Shown: in pieces, positions 11,462 through 23,560 of the stretch
Layout of the letters: the number at the start of each line of letters is the position of its first letter
Numbering within the stretch: the first letter of the stretch is position 1
NCBI GenBank assembly: GCA_035079385.1
Contig: JAVHKY010000028.1
Location: 3,534,001 to 3,598,000 of the forward strand
Direction: 5' to 3'
From: Aspidiotus rigidus
Taxonomy: Eukaryota; Arthropoda; Insecta; Hemiptera; Diaspididae
DNA: 64,000 nt
Program-made: the position numbers and the translations under genes
The notes under the pieces: model-generated
What the model was told of the DNA's origin: nothing
What the model saw: the letters and a program-made list of their open reading frames with translations, nothing else
The model's database searches: none

Positions 11462-12587
11462 TTGGGCCCTCTCAATACCAGCCTCAAGTATGGTTTGCGA
11501 TCAAGTGGAGAAATATGCCAACAAAAAGAGCGCCAACTCATATCAGCACATCGACTGGAGTACCTACAACACGACTTGCCAGAGATGAACGAGGTTGTGG
11601 CATCAATATATGAATGGTTTCCTCAGCGCAATCTATTCGCCGACAATCAAGATAAAGACTTAGTTTCTCTCTCAAGTGGTATTGTCGCGGGGGCACACGT
11701 AGATTGTTATAAGGCGTAAGAGGTTGGCGCCCTTATGCTGTCGAAGTTTCACAGCATGAAATTTTCAGAAGTGAAATTCAAAAAATCGGAAACAATAAAA
11801 ACGATGACAACTCTTTCAAAACTGAAAATTAGGGATGAATTAAAGTCCATTGACCCCCTCATACTTTTCAAACGAATTTCCCCCACATCAGCGATTTATA
11901 AAAAAGGTAAAACGTCCTGTATCAATGTCGTACAGAAAGAGGAATTATCAAGTGTTGTGGACTTATCTAACAATACGAGAAGCTCAAAAAAGCAGATTTT
12001 TGAAGCTCGCTGCCGATATGTCCTCGCTCTATTTGGCGCTAAGAAGAAAGATAAATGTCTTCACGATTATAGACGAAAATATTTCGTCGCAAGCGCGTCC
12101 AAAAGCTTTGTGTACCTAGCCTTTCTTCCACCCACTCCAGAGGCGGTTCGCCAACACAGTTACCGAGCGTACTATCAGATACGAAAATGGAGAGGACATT
12201 TGAAGTCAGCCTTGGAGTATGGATGGCTCAATGAAGAACTCCTCACAGCGATACCAGCAACTGCTCCACTCGCCCCAGACAACATCCTTTTAGTTTCATG
12301 CGATTGCGCAAAAGGTTGTTCAACTACTTGTGGCTGTCGTAAAGCCGGTAATTATCGACCTTTTTTTCATCGAAAATGAAGTGAGGCTGCATATAAATGT
12401 TTTCCACTTCATATTTTTCTTCTTTTTTCAAGGATTGAAATGTTCGGGACTAGGCGCCAACTTTCTTGGCGTCTTATATTTAAATGCTGCACCCACAACT
12501 GTCAATAATGAATTAAGAGACGAAGAGTTAGCCTCTGACTCTGATGATGGTTACAATGACGACGATGATGACGGTTTTTATTTTTAG
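11462..12587 (+). pseudogene. Decayed CXC-domain (tesmin/TSO1-like) gene, two exons
   Basis: All three parts share one frame. The N-terminal part (11462-11719) reads HDLPEMNEVVASIYEWFPQR and LVSLSSGIVAGAHVDCYKA, then a TAA at 11717-11719. The frame continues at EVGALMLSKFHSMKF and KIRDELKSIDPLILFKRIS, then jumps to TSAIYKKGKTSC, FLPPTPEAVRQHSYRAYYQI and CDCAKGCSTTCGCRKAG. An intron at 12348-12432 (GT...AG) joins this to GLKCSGLGANFLGVLYLN and an acidic tail ending at 12585-12587. I recall this layout from a large family of uncharacterised animal proteins that carry a nuclease-like middle domain between LFKRI and TSA. That middle part is missing here. Three positions that are normally Cys in the second CXC half appear as Gly, Phe and Tyr. 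With the nonsense codon, these point to a pseudogene. Its biochemical role is unknown to me. Confidence 0.7.
12348..12432 (+). other. Predicted 85-nt intron in the CXC gene
   Basis: The donor is G|GTAATT and the acceptor is TTTTTTCAAG|GA, with a T-rich tract before the acceptor. Splicing rejoins a split glycine codon in the conserved CRKAG-LKCS segment and keeps the frame to the stop at 12585. Without splicing, the frame runs into a stop at 12377-12379. Confidence 0.75.
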
Positions 12588-12708
12588 TCTTGTTCAATGT
12601 ATATGGGGAGGGGGATTGTTTTTTCACTCGTAGCATCAAGAAAGAAGAAGTTTTGTAATCTCTATGGTCATAGAACTTATCGTACCTATTTGTATTGGAA
12701 GAGCTTCT

Positions 12709-13156
12709 TAGACCTACTTCAAGTTAAGGTGCATATCTAGGCTAAATTTTTAGCCCAAGATGATATTCATAATGGTTCATATTGTATGAAATTTTACAAG
12801 AAAACTATTTTATATCGACTCATTTTTTGTACAAGTCGATAATTTCGAGTTATCGACGAAAAAATAAAGATTTACAAGAAATTTTCAAAAATAGCGCTCA
12901 ATAGGCGAAGTTTTCAGGCTACGGTTTAGCCTAAAGTTGGGTTGTGAAAAGTTGATCTTATGTGAAATTCAACGAGGAATAATTTTTGTAACTTGGAATT
13001 TTTCCGTGCGATGCGTATTTTCCGAGATATTGACGAAATTTGGGAGGCTAAAACGTGTCACAGAAAATTTTCCCATCCACTTTGAGGGTGGGTTTTGACA
13101 TTAATCCTGACACATTCCAACAAACTCCCACTTTCTACCAAGATTGTCTTTTTTGA
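12709..13156 (-). repeat. Right terminal inverted repeat of the composite element
   Basis: Inverse match to 10082-10552. The inner boundary is placed at 'cttagacctacttcaagtta', which pairs with 'taacttcaagtatgtctat' of the left arm. Confidence 0.8.
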
Positions 13157-14735
13157 GTGTCTAGTTCACCTATACTATCTGGTTATGTCACTGCATTGCG
13201 ATAATCAGAGCACGCATGATGTGTCGCCTCGAAAATAAAGAAAATGAGAATGGTTGACACACTAAATTCTTATAAAAGTAGTTCTGACTCCTCGAATCTG
13301 TAAAGCTTTCGATTCTAGACTGGTGGTTAATTCGTCTTCATCCCTTCTTCCCATCGTCTCGACTCGTTTGAACATTGCTCATTTAGCTTTCTTTAGTCTT
13401 TTCAACTCACAATTCTTTCCATCTTAACTTTGGCACAATCTTTGTGGGTCATATGATGATGCTGTATTTTCGAATCAATAGTTGGACGGTCTTGGACCAT
13501 CCCACCGCTCGAGCGTACAAATTAGGAAGGCGTACTTTCACTTCACCTTCTTTTGATTAAAGGTGCCAACTTCAATCTTAGCCCTCTTCTACCAGTGAAC
13601 TTCGTAACACCTGCAGAGTTTTTTAGTCGAACTGTATTTTTTACTATCACAAGAAAATTATGTACATCCCTTCTCTCAATTAACTCGCAATTTTACAACT
13701 TGTAATTATGGCGTATTTTGTGCTTCAATATACAAATAATAGACGATTCTACAAATCAACTCGTACGTATACGGAACGCATCGCGTGTTTAGTACTCAGT
13801 TTGTTAATTGGGAAGAGAATGTTGTTCTAAATTTGCACAATCATGTTTTCCTCATTATGTTGTGTGCGGGTGCGTGTTTATTGCAGATAAATTAGATCGA
13901 TGGCATTGTGTATAGTGTTATCACCTCGGAACTTTTGCGATATTCCCGGTTGTTACTGCCCAACCCAGTGTTGAAGTTCGGCTACTTTTTTTTTTTTTTT
14001 TTTTCTTTTTTTACACTCTCCCTCGTGTTTTTGATGCGTTTTATATACGTTCTTCCTGCCGTCTCGCCTTCGATAGTAAAACGAAATTAATTTAGTGTAA
14101 TTTGACAGATACAATAAATACCCGCGTGCAAATAAAGTACTTTATAACAGGGAAAAAGTAACATCGGCCGCGTTAATGTACAGTAATATTCTCGCGACTC
14201 GCCTCGCCCCGGAGTCGGCTTCGTCTACTGATCTTTCCGTAAGCGTCAAATAAACGAGAAAAATACCTCTGCGCGCCTGAAAAAGAAAAATAGGAAGACT
14301 AGTTGTCAATTGCACTCTGATGATGACAAATGCCGGTGTCTGTTACTTCTTGACAGGACAGATTAAATCGCGTGCGCGCGTTTTCGGCTGGGGACGTATG
14401 AGGAAGTGCGCGGCTTCACTCCGTTCACACTTTTTACATGAGTACGACCGAATGCGAGAAAAAGGTTGTTTGTTTTCCTACTTCTCATGCTCAAGCTTTT
14501 CCTATCTCTTCGTTTCATCCCATTCGTCATGTTCTACAGTTTCGTCAGAGAAGGAATATCGACGGAGCATAATTAATGAATGATATTATTTTTCATTTTG
14601 TTTTTATTTTCTGTTATTGTGTTTTAGAGACTTGGATATTCATCCGAGAATGTCATAATATATAATTCTTAATTTTGAAATACATGCGAAAGGTTATCCT
14701 CGATGTAAAAAAAAAGAAATTTTCAGATGATTTGA
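13157..14735. other. Non-coding sequence, no gene recognised
   Basis: No supported gene. It holds a T-tract at about 13987-14004. The short frames at 13908-14090 and 14320-14583 show no domain. Confidence 0.6.
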
Positions 14736-14737
14736 TG

Positions 14738-17700
14738 TCGGTAAAAAATCGACGTCAAATTGACGGTCCTCGTGGTGACACCGAATCGACTCATTATTTT
14801 GACCAACAGTCGACGACATATCGCTAGTCACCATCGATTCATCGTCGCAACCATAGATTGATATGGAGGTCAACTATATGTCATTCATCGTCAAAAGACT
14901 CACAATCGTTCAACGTCGATGGCAAGTGTACAATATGATAGGGTTTTCAAAATCAAGGACAAAAATGAGTTGACAGGAGATACCAAATTTTAATGTCGGT
15001 GGAGAATCAACGTTCACAAGGCGCCGATTCAATAATTGCTGCACTGGCGAGCAAACTTCAGATCTATAATGGTCCCCTTTGCACATATTTATGGCTATGC
15101 GTTCTGTCTGCGAGTAGCAAAGTTGCCAAACTGAGAGGATTCTACAAGGGGCTTACTGTACATCAACTCGAGACAAATGTCGATTTAAATTCTACCAGCA
15201 CACATTCCCAGAAAACTAAAAATTGACTGTTAATCGACGCTACAGAGCAGTCGATTTCAGATCAATTCCAGGTCGACCGACCAGCATACCTACATTAGCA
15301 GAGAACAACAAATCAATTCAAAATCGACAGAACAGAGCAGTTCATTTCAAATTGATGAAAAATTTATAGAAATCAACTCGGGAACGATTCGAGATCATCA
15401 ATGTCGATGTGAGGTTGACCAGCGTAAATTACCAGGAAACTACAAATAGACTTGAAATCAACAAGACAGAGCAGTTAGTTTCAATTTGATGAAAAATTTG
15501 GAGCAGTCGACTCAAAATCGACTCCAAATTGACGTCGGTTTGAGATCGATTTGATGTCAACCGACCAGCGATGGAACAATTTGAACCGACACAACAGAGT
15601 AGTTTAATTTCTAATCGACAAAAAATTTAAAGAAGTCTACTCGGGGTTGACTCAACATTAACATCGATTTGAGGTTGATTTGAAGTTGACCAATATACAC
15701 TACCAAAACTAAAAATCGAACTAAAATCACCGCAACAGAGCAGTCAATCAAATAGGTAAAATATTTGGAGCAGTTGACTTGGAATTGACTCAAGATCAAT
15801 GTCAATTTGAAGTTGAATTGAAGTCAACCAGCATAAATAACCAAGAAACTACAAATTGACTTGAAATCAACGGGACAAAACTGTTAGTTTCAAATTGATA
15901 AGAAACTTGGAGCATTTGACTCAAAATTGACTTAAGATCAATGCCACTTTGAGGTTGTTTTGAAGTCAACGCACATTACCAGAAAACTACAAAGTGACTT
16001 GGAATTGACCTAATATAGCAATTGATTTCAGGTCACTGGAAAATTTGGAGAAGTCAACTCAAAATTGATTTCCAATTGATGTCAATTTGAAATAAATATC
16101 AAGTCAATATGAAGTCATGTAGCATAAATCACCAGAAAACTACAAATCAACTTGAAATGAAACCAATAGAGCAATTCAGTTTAGGTCACTAGGAAAGTTG
16201 GAGTCAACTCAAAATTAACTTCCAATTGACGTCAATTTGAAGTCAATATGAAGTTATCTGACATGAATTACTAGCAAACTATAAATAATGGACTTGAAAT
16301 TGACCCAATGGAAAATTTGGAAAAGTCAACTCAAAATTGATTTCCAATTGACGTCAATTTGAGGTCAATATGAAGTCAATGGGAAGGCGTCTAGCATAAA
16401 TTACCAAAAAACTACAAATAAACTTGAAATTAAACCAATTGAGTTTAGGTCACTGGAAAATTTGGAAAAGTCAACTCAAAATTGACTTTAGACTGACGTC
16501 TATTTGAAGTCAATATGAATTCATCCAGCATAAATCACCAAAAAACAGAAAATTGACTTGAAATTGACCAAATAGAGCAATTTGATTTTGGGTTGATCCA
16601 AAATTTATTGAGGTCAACTCAAAATTGACTTTAGATGATGTCAATATGAAGTCACCCAGCATAAATTACCAGAAAACTACAAATTGACTTGAAATTGATC
16701 CAATAGAGCAATTGGTTTTAGGTCAATGGAAAATTAGGAAAAGTCAACTCAAAATTGACTTCCGATTGACGTCAATTTGAAGTCAATATGAAGTTACCCA
16801 GATTAAATTACCAGAAAACTACAAATTGACTTGAAAATGATCCAATAGAGCAATTGATTTTAGGTCAATGGAAAATTAGGAAAAGTCAACTCAAAATGAC
16901 TTCCGGTTGACGTCAATTTGAAGTCAATATGAAGTCACCCAGCATAAATTACCAGAAAACTACAAATTGACTTGAAATTGACCCAATAGAGCAATTGATT
17001 TTAGGTCACTGGAAGATTTGGAGAATTCAGCTCAAAATTGATTTTAGACCGACGTCAATTTGAAGTCAATATGAAGTCATCCAGCATAAATTACCAGAAA
17101 ACTGCGAATTGACTTGAAATCAACCAAATAGAGCAATTTGATTTTGGGTTGATCAAAAATTTGTAGAAGTCAACTCAAAATTGACTTTAACTCAAAATTG
17201 ACTTTAGATTGATGTTAATTTGAAGTCAATATGAAGTCAACCAGCATAAATTGTCAGAAAACTACAAATCAACTTGAAATTGTTCCAATACCTATAGAGC
17301 AATTAATTTTAGGTCAATGGAAAATTTAGAGAGGTCAAGTCAGAATTGAATTCTGATTGACATCAATTAGAGGTATGAAGTGATCCAGCATATATTACTT
17401 ACCAGAAAACCACAAACTGACTTGAAATCAACAAGACAGAACAAGTAATTTCAATTTGATAACAAATATGGAGAATTTGACTCGAAATTGATTTGAGATC
17501 AATACCAATTTGAGGTTGTTTTGAAGTTGATTTGAAGTTGATTTGAAGTCAATGAGCGCACACCACCATAAAACCATAAATTGGCGCGGGATTGATCCAC
17601 CAAAGTAGTTGATTTTAGGTTGATCAAAAATTTGGAGAAATCAACTCAAAATTGACTTTAGATTGACGTCAATTTGAGGTTAATATGAAGTCAATACAAA

Positions 17701-18130
17701 GTCATCCAGCAATTACTAGAAAATTATACATCAACTTGAAATCAACAAGACTTGAATGAATTTCAATAAAGTATTCAATTAAACCTTCATTTGATAGACG
17801 GTGTGTGTAACAAATGAAGGTCTAATTAAATACTTGATCGAAATTTATTGAGAGCAAGCTATTTCAGGTCGATAGAAAAATTTGGAGTACTCGCATTGAA
17901 ATTGTATTCAGATTGACGTCGATATAAAGTCGACCAGCATACATCACAGAGAACTATAAATCGACTTTAGTAACAGAGCAGTCGATTTCAAGTCGATAAA
18001 TAATTTGGAAGAGTCGACTCGAAAAATGAATTGAGATGGAGTCAAAATTCTTGACCTCTAATCTACCTGTTACTGACGTCGACTTGAGGACGATTTGAAC
18101 AGTATATCGACGCAATTTCAACCAAATTTT
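14738..18130 (+). repeat. Tandem array of the gtcga repeat family (131-156 bp unit)
   Basis: The phrase 'ccagcataaattaccagaaaactacaaattgact' (35 bases, here described rather than counted base by base) marks each unit. It recurs near 15280, 15419, 15690, 15828, 15969, 16118, 16259, 16390, 16525, 16657, 16798, 16938, 17080, 17231, 17387, 17550, 17707 and 17934, giving periods mostly of 131-156 bp. The other half of each unit is built from 'gtcaactcaaaattgact', 'gacgtcaatttgaagtcaat' and 'agagcaattgattttaggtc'. In both edges (14740-15550 and 17880-18130) the words are GTCGAC/TCGA. In the centre they are mostly TCAA/TTGA. There is no coding capacity. Confidence 0.9.
17763..17851. repeat. Hairpin insert inside the gtcga array
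   Basis: Arms 'gtattcaattaaaccttcat' (with following TTG) and 'caaatgaaggtctaattaaa' (with following TAC) are inverted copies around a loop that includes 'gacggtgtgtgtaa'. The matching extends outward into 'ttcaataaa' and 'tttattga'. This sequence is foreign to the surrounding unit and interrupts it, so it looks like a small foldback or MITE insert. Confidence 0.65.
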
Positions 18131-21100
18131 TCAAAGAAATATAAATTCTTGGTTGATTTGACAGTCGACATGCTTCATCGAAATATTCATTTCTCCGAGA
18201 GCGAGACCAAGACGGTACTACCGGTCCTCTTCGGTGACTACATCCGCTCTCATCAAGATGGTCAGCGTACGCTGATGGTTCTTTGGTTCTTGAGAACTAA
18301 GCTTTTACCTATTCTCACGTTCTTCAGTTTAAATTTCTGCTTGTTTTATCAATGTAGATGCTGTGACATTTCATTGCCGCTCGTATGGACCATTTTCACT
18401 GCGTCTCGGAACTTCAAAATTAATCAAAAATTCCCTTTGCGATATAAGATCCTAGAAAGTGGGTTAACAATGAGCACGAGCAAGGCTACTGGACGAGCAG
18501 CGTAAAGAGAACAATCTTGTCCATTTAGAAGGGGTAAGAGGAATCTATAATTTTTATTTCCCCAATTTTCGTACGATTTGGAAACGAGAAAGTCCAAAAA
18601 AAGTTGTTCGCATCACATCAAATCAAGAACTACGCGAGGCTGACTTTGCGTGACAAAGAGCCGTTCACGTAGGGAAGTGTGGTTGAGGAAAGATAGGGAG
18701 AGCAAATTTACTATGTATTGTCCTGAAATTTATGAAATTTCGGCGTCTCGTTAGTGTACAAAAATGAAGCACTCGATGCAGTAGTGTAAATTAAAAGCAT
18801 TTATGCACGAACGAATAAAATTATAAACTCAAAGACTGGTAACGTGTTGGAAGTTTGAATACGAGTGAAAAAGTCGATGAATTCGGAATTGCTTCGACGA
18901 AGCCAATACTCGTATAACAACACTTGAGAAAACTTTTAATAGAATCTCTCACATTCGTACACCCAGTACATTCGTTTCGGTCGTTTCGAAAAGAGTTTGT
19001 GCGGATGGTTGTTCAAACTTAATACAAGGTACTCGATGTCGATAAATTTCACGCTACAGTCGCGTTAGTTCGCAAGAAAAGTAATAATTTAAATATCGGA
19101 TTGCATCCGACGACAGCAAAGAACTAAACTATCAATATCTTTCATACAGTTTCGCGCTTTTCTCGAGTGGACTGCAGTGGTCCTCGCGGTAATCTATATA
19201 CAAACGAAGGCCACTAAACATTTTACTTATAAATAATCCGTGATACGGAACGAATAAAACGAATTCTATAGGCCGGAATTGAATAGTATAACAAAAACAA
19301 GCGAAAGAAATAACAATTCGTAGGGAAGAGAGAAAAAAAAGAAAAGCTTACGTACAAGTGAAGAAAAGGCACAAGTCAGAAACGTCCGTTCAACGCGGGC
19401 GGTGAGCACACGAAAAGAAAGTCAAAGAAAAGCCCCCTACCGAATGCCGATTCAACAACTTCGTTTTTCATGTTCGAACGTTAGTTTCGAAAAAACGATA
19501 TTTTACGCTCGTAAGCTTTTTCACAAAGCGTCAATTAGAAAAAAAAAAAAAGAAAAGAGGGGGAAAAGCATAAAATTTTTTACCCCCGTCTTCGATTAGG
19601 AGGAGGTAAAGAAAGACAAAAAAAAAGAGTGAAATTGAAAGGAAAACGAAAGCATCCCACGTATACTGTGAGTTCACTTAGAAATAACTAGAGCGAAGGG
19701 AGAGAGAGTGAAAAGAAGTATGGTTAGTGAAAAGATGATGATGAAGGAAAACACGGAACCGACAAAAAAAAACGTATAAAGAAGGTGATACAACATGAAA
19801 ACTTCGTTATATTTTCATGCGCGATTTATTTTTACGCGTTATCAAGAGGAAGAAGAATACTGAACGGCAAAAATGAGGTTACTTCTTTTTCCTTTTGTTC
19901 TCTCTTACGGCCCTGCCATTGACATTCTTTGACCTTCGATTTCCGAAAAGTAAATTTCGATTCCTCGAGACCCTATAGCCATCGACGAAGAGTTTAATTT
20001 CCAATCATTTCGTTCGCATACAGACTCGTAAAATTTCGCTGAAAATTTTTCCTTTGCGATAAATTCCGTTGATTAAATTTTTTCCACGAAATCTTTGGGA
20101 AAAAATTAACCTACGACGAAGAGAATCACGACGCGGATCCGATACGGAATTTTATGTCTCGCGATCCTCTATACGCGGCTCGAAATATAATAATTTTAAC
20201 CCAGAAATAGAGGAGATAACGAACAGGTAATCTAAATGAACATCAACTTAGCGGTTTGCGGTAGCGAGAACATAAATATCGAATCGAATTTCGATATAGT
20301 GTTCACTGAATATTATTCGGGAAAGCGAGCGGAAATATTTTATGACGACTGCATCGGTTTTGCGTAAATGTACGGCCTCTTTGCCGTTTCTATATTATAT
20401 CGCAGATGTTACAGGTAGAAATTATTCTGATTTTTTTCTATACGCGTACGGGAAAGTGCTGCGATACCTGTTTTTATAATTTGTGGGTCGACAACACGTT
20501 CACTCAAAAATATAAATGTTTCTAGGCGCATAAATAAATTCTACTAAAAATATACGTAATTGACTCACTGCTCGTAAAGGTGGCATCGTTCGTGAGTAGA
20601 ATGAAAATTTCCTTACCTGCAACAAGAGTAAAAAAAACAAATCATTAAAAACAAGAAAAATAACTGTACAGTTTTGAGATTTCGAGAAAGTAAGCCGGAA
20701 TCAGCGGACGGCGTGCATCGAAATAATATTCTACAAGTATTTTTTACTGTCTTGTCCCTCATTGCAGTTCTGCATGCAAAGATAAGTTTGAAAGCCGGGA
20801 GCAGGCATAACTGACATGTTTTACGCATCTTTGGGCTGGGTTCGAAGGTGGATTTTATCCCCTTTTGTGCGTTATTGATTAGCCCAATATACTTCTGCCC
20901 TGTAGTATAGTCGAAAATATAAAACTGTCGCACACTGAGAAATACTGGAAGAGGGAGGAGAGTGGAGCTTCGCTCCCGGGCTACTTTCTTCTTCTTCTAA
21001 AATAAGTCAAGAAGTTAGTGTAAAATATATCTGCTTTGTAACCTAATCGAGAATTAAATAGTATTGCGATTACCTGTTGAACATTTGATGTCCCCAGGGC

Positions 21101-21195
21101 AAAATCATCCGTATTATAACCCCATTATGTATGTAAAATATCCTCAAAATTTCTCAATGATGGGGCAAGAAGAAACCTTGGAGTGGGAAGGGGCT
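18131..21195. other. Non-coding sequence, no gene recognised
   Basis: No supported gene. The 136-residue open frame at 18095-18505 begins inside the edge of the repeat array and has no domain I recognise. 18.6-20.6 kb is of ordinary composition for the window, with many CG dinucleotides, and could be intronic or intergenic. Confidence 0.6.
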
Positions 21196-21199
21196 GCCC

Positions 21200-21835
21200 G
21201 ATGAACCACGTTTACCGTCGATTTGAAGTCGATTTTCCATCTACCGTGACTCAAAGTCGATGTCGATTTTGAGTCGATTTAGTGCCGTCGAAATGTCGAC
21301 CGCAAATCGATTGGAAATCGATTCATTGTCGACGCTAACATTGAGTCGACTCTCAGCATTAGATTGATGTTGACCTCAATTCGACGTCGATTTTGAGTTA
21401 ATACCCCTCCAAACTTTTTGTCGACTTGAAAGCGACTGCTCTGTTGCGTCGATTTCAAGTCGACTTGTAGTTTTCTGGTAATGTATGCTAATCGACTTCA
21501 AATCGCGACATCGATCGTGAGTCAATTTCAACTCGATATTTTTCGACTAGTTTTTGACGTCGATCTACATGCCTCTCAAAATTTTAAATAATCTGAATTT
21601 TTATACGTCGATAAATAGTTGATGATCAAAACTCGAAAGTACAAGCTGATTGACTTTGGATTGACCTGACGTTGACATGAATCTATAATACTGGGAATTG
21701 TCTCATTTTCGACGTCGACGATGAGTCCATGGTAAGAAGATCGGTAGATTTTGAGTAGACTTCCAGCCAATTTGCGATCGACATGGGCCGGAACTAAATC
21801 AACGTGGTTCAGATACCAATGTGAGGCTGAGTTGA
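21200..21835 (-). repeat. gtcga-family copy, left part
   Basis: Dense in GTCGAC, TCGATTT and GAGTCGA words. The unit marker appears in the reverse sense near 21467-21495 ('tagttttctggtaatgtatg'), so this copy is on the minus strand relative to the 14.7-18.1 kb array. It begins with 'cgatgaacca', a start shared with the copy at 48.3 kb. TCGA is mostly intact here. Confidence 0.85.
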
Positions 21836-21837
21836 GT

Positions 21838-22035
21838 CAGTCATTCGTGTGCACTGGCTTTAAACTAGGCCTATGCTAGGGTATAATAATACTAGACTAT
21901 ACCAGGCTTTTAGTATACAATATACTCGATTATGCTAGGCTTCGTCCCATAATGGTGTCACAAACTAATGACGCCACAAGCTTAATGACGTCAGAGGTAA
22001 AAAAAAGAAAAAAATAGTAATTAATGACATAAAAT
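21838..22035. repeat. ctagg-rich spacer with TGACGTCA
   Basis: Short words such as 'aggcctatgctaggg', 'tactagactataccaggc' and 'tgctaggctt' recur in the same way as at 26.7-27.2, 28.83-28.9, 38.5-38.64 and 39.18-39.36 kb. They are followed by 'aatgacgtcagagg'. This is a dispersed repeat segment between the gtcga copy and the numt. Confidence 0.55.
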
Positions 22036-22169
22036 GAAAAATATTAATATAATATATTTATTTAATTTTATTAAATTTAATATTTATTTATTTAAATGAA
22101 TATTTATAATTATTAAATTATTTGAAATTAATTTTAACATTTAAATTTAATTATTATATTGTGCAAGCT

Positions 22170-22690
22170 TAGGCGGTTAAACAATATTAATAAATATATT
22201 GAAAAAAAATATAAATAATTTTTTAAATAAATTAATTTTATTATATTAGATGAAATTTTTAATAATTTTTAAAAATTCTAATGAAAATAATTTCTAAAAT
22301 AAAGGATTAGATACCCTAAAATATTATTAAATATAAATTTAGATTAAAGATAGGAATCTTTTATTAAATAGAAAGTACACAATCAATTTTATTTATTTTA
22401 ATTTTATTTATTTATGGTTATTCAGAATAATAAAAAATTATTTTATTTATTAGGAATTTTAAATGATAATAAATCAATAATTTGATTAATAAATAAATTT
22501 AAATTGATTATGATTTATTTAGTAAAATAATTGATTTTTAAAAAATTAATTATAAAGATTTAAAATTAAATTTTGAATTATATTAAAATATAATTTTCAT
22601 TTTAATATATTATACATATTGCCCTTCAATTAAGAATTATTGAATAATTCGAAACATAGTTATTGAATTGGAAAATTTAATGTTATTATG
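22170..22690 (+). pseudogene. rrnS: Mitochondrial 12S rRNA fragment in a numt
   Basis: The highly conserved GGATTAGATACCCT core at 22304-22317 identifies small-subunit rRNA. A stretch near 22645-22680 matches the general pattern of the 3' end (CG.AACATAGT...TGGAAA). The ends are approximate. This is a nuclear copy and is not expected to be functional. Confidence 0.8.
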
Positions 22691-22699
22691 ATTTAAATT

Positions 22700-23560
22700 T
22701 AGAATTTAAATATAAATTATTAATAAATTATTTTTTTATTAATTGAATGAAAAATAATAAGAATAATTCAATTTCGTCTTGGACCTAATAAAATTATATT
22801 TATTGGTCTGTTACAATTTTTATTAGATATAATTGAAATATTATTATTAAAAGAAAATTTATATTTATATTTAATTAAAATTATATATTATATTATTTAA
22901 TTTTAATAATCAATTTATATTTTTGAATAATAATTAATTTTAATTATTGATTATTGAGGAATAATAATTTTGTTATTATTATAATATTTATACTAATCAA
23001 ATTATTTATTTTTCTATTTATTAGTACAAATACTAATTAGTTTTATTCAAGCTATTATTCAATTTTTACCGTATGATATTTTATTAATTATAATATTAAT
23101 ATTTTTTATTGTAATTATATTTAAATTTAATATTAATTATGTTTATTATTTATTAAAAATATTCAAGTTTTCAATATATAAATTTTATTATTTTATTTAT
23201 ACCTATGATTAATAATTTTATTAATAGGATTATTACAATATTTCCATTAATTTGATTTCTATGAAAGAGAATCTGAGCTTATTTCTTGATTTAATTTAAA
23301 ATTAGGTTGATTTCATTTACGGTAGAATAGGTATGATCTATTTTATTAATTTAACAATATATTTGTTTTTTAAAATAATTATATAGAAATTTTTAGTTTA
23401 ATAATTTTTGTTGATGTTTTTATGAATTTCGAATGTTTAATATTCGTTTTTGTTATGAATTAATAATATAAATTATATGAAAACGAATATTTTTTTTTGC
23501 ATTTTTATATTTATTATTTATATTTTAATTATTTTTATTTAATAATTCTATTAATAATTA
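22700..23560 (+). pseudogene. nad1: Mitochondrial ND1 copy in a numt
   Basis: NADH dehydrogenase subunit 1 belongs to respiratory complex I. With the invertebrate mitochondrial code the frame reads LIEWKMMSMIQFRLGPNK around 22735-22793, which matches the family's LxERKxxxYIQxRxGPNK. It continues IIFIGLLQFLLD and LLLKENLY. Near 23253-23310, FDFYERESELISWFNL matches the family FDxxExESELVSGFN motif. Near 23430-23470, FRMFNIRFCYELMMY corresponds to the C-terminal R(F/I)RYDxLM segment. Stops and frameshifts interrupt the frame, so it is a dead nuclear copy, but nearly the full gene is covered. Confidence 0.85.

Larger units (their letters stand above)
10082..13156. mobile_element. Composite DNA element with ~450-bp terminal inverted repeats
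   Basis: Left repeat (about 10082-10552) and right repeat (about 12709-13156) are inverted copies along their whole length. Matching landmarks are 'aaaaaagacaatcttgg' at the outer ends, 'cccaccctcaaag', 'ggctaaaccgtagcctaaa', 'gttatcgacgaaa' in inverse form, and 'ggctaaaaatttagcc' near the inner ends. Between them lie a LINE fragment ending in poly-A (10555-11337) and a decayed gene with a CXC cysteine domain (11462-12587). No transposase is readable. The long repeats suggest a DNA transposon or foldback element. Whether the CXC gene belonged to the element or was captured is open. No clear target-site duplication was found. Confidence 0.8.

Noticed and set aside
14738..18130. CRISPR-like array
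   Set aside because: Units are contiguous, degenerate and without unique spacers, in a eukaryotic context; this is a satellite.
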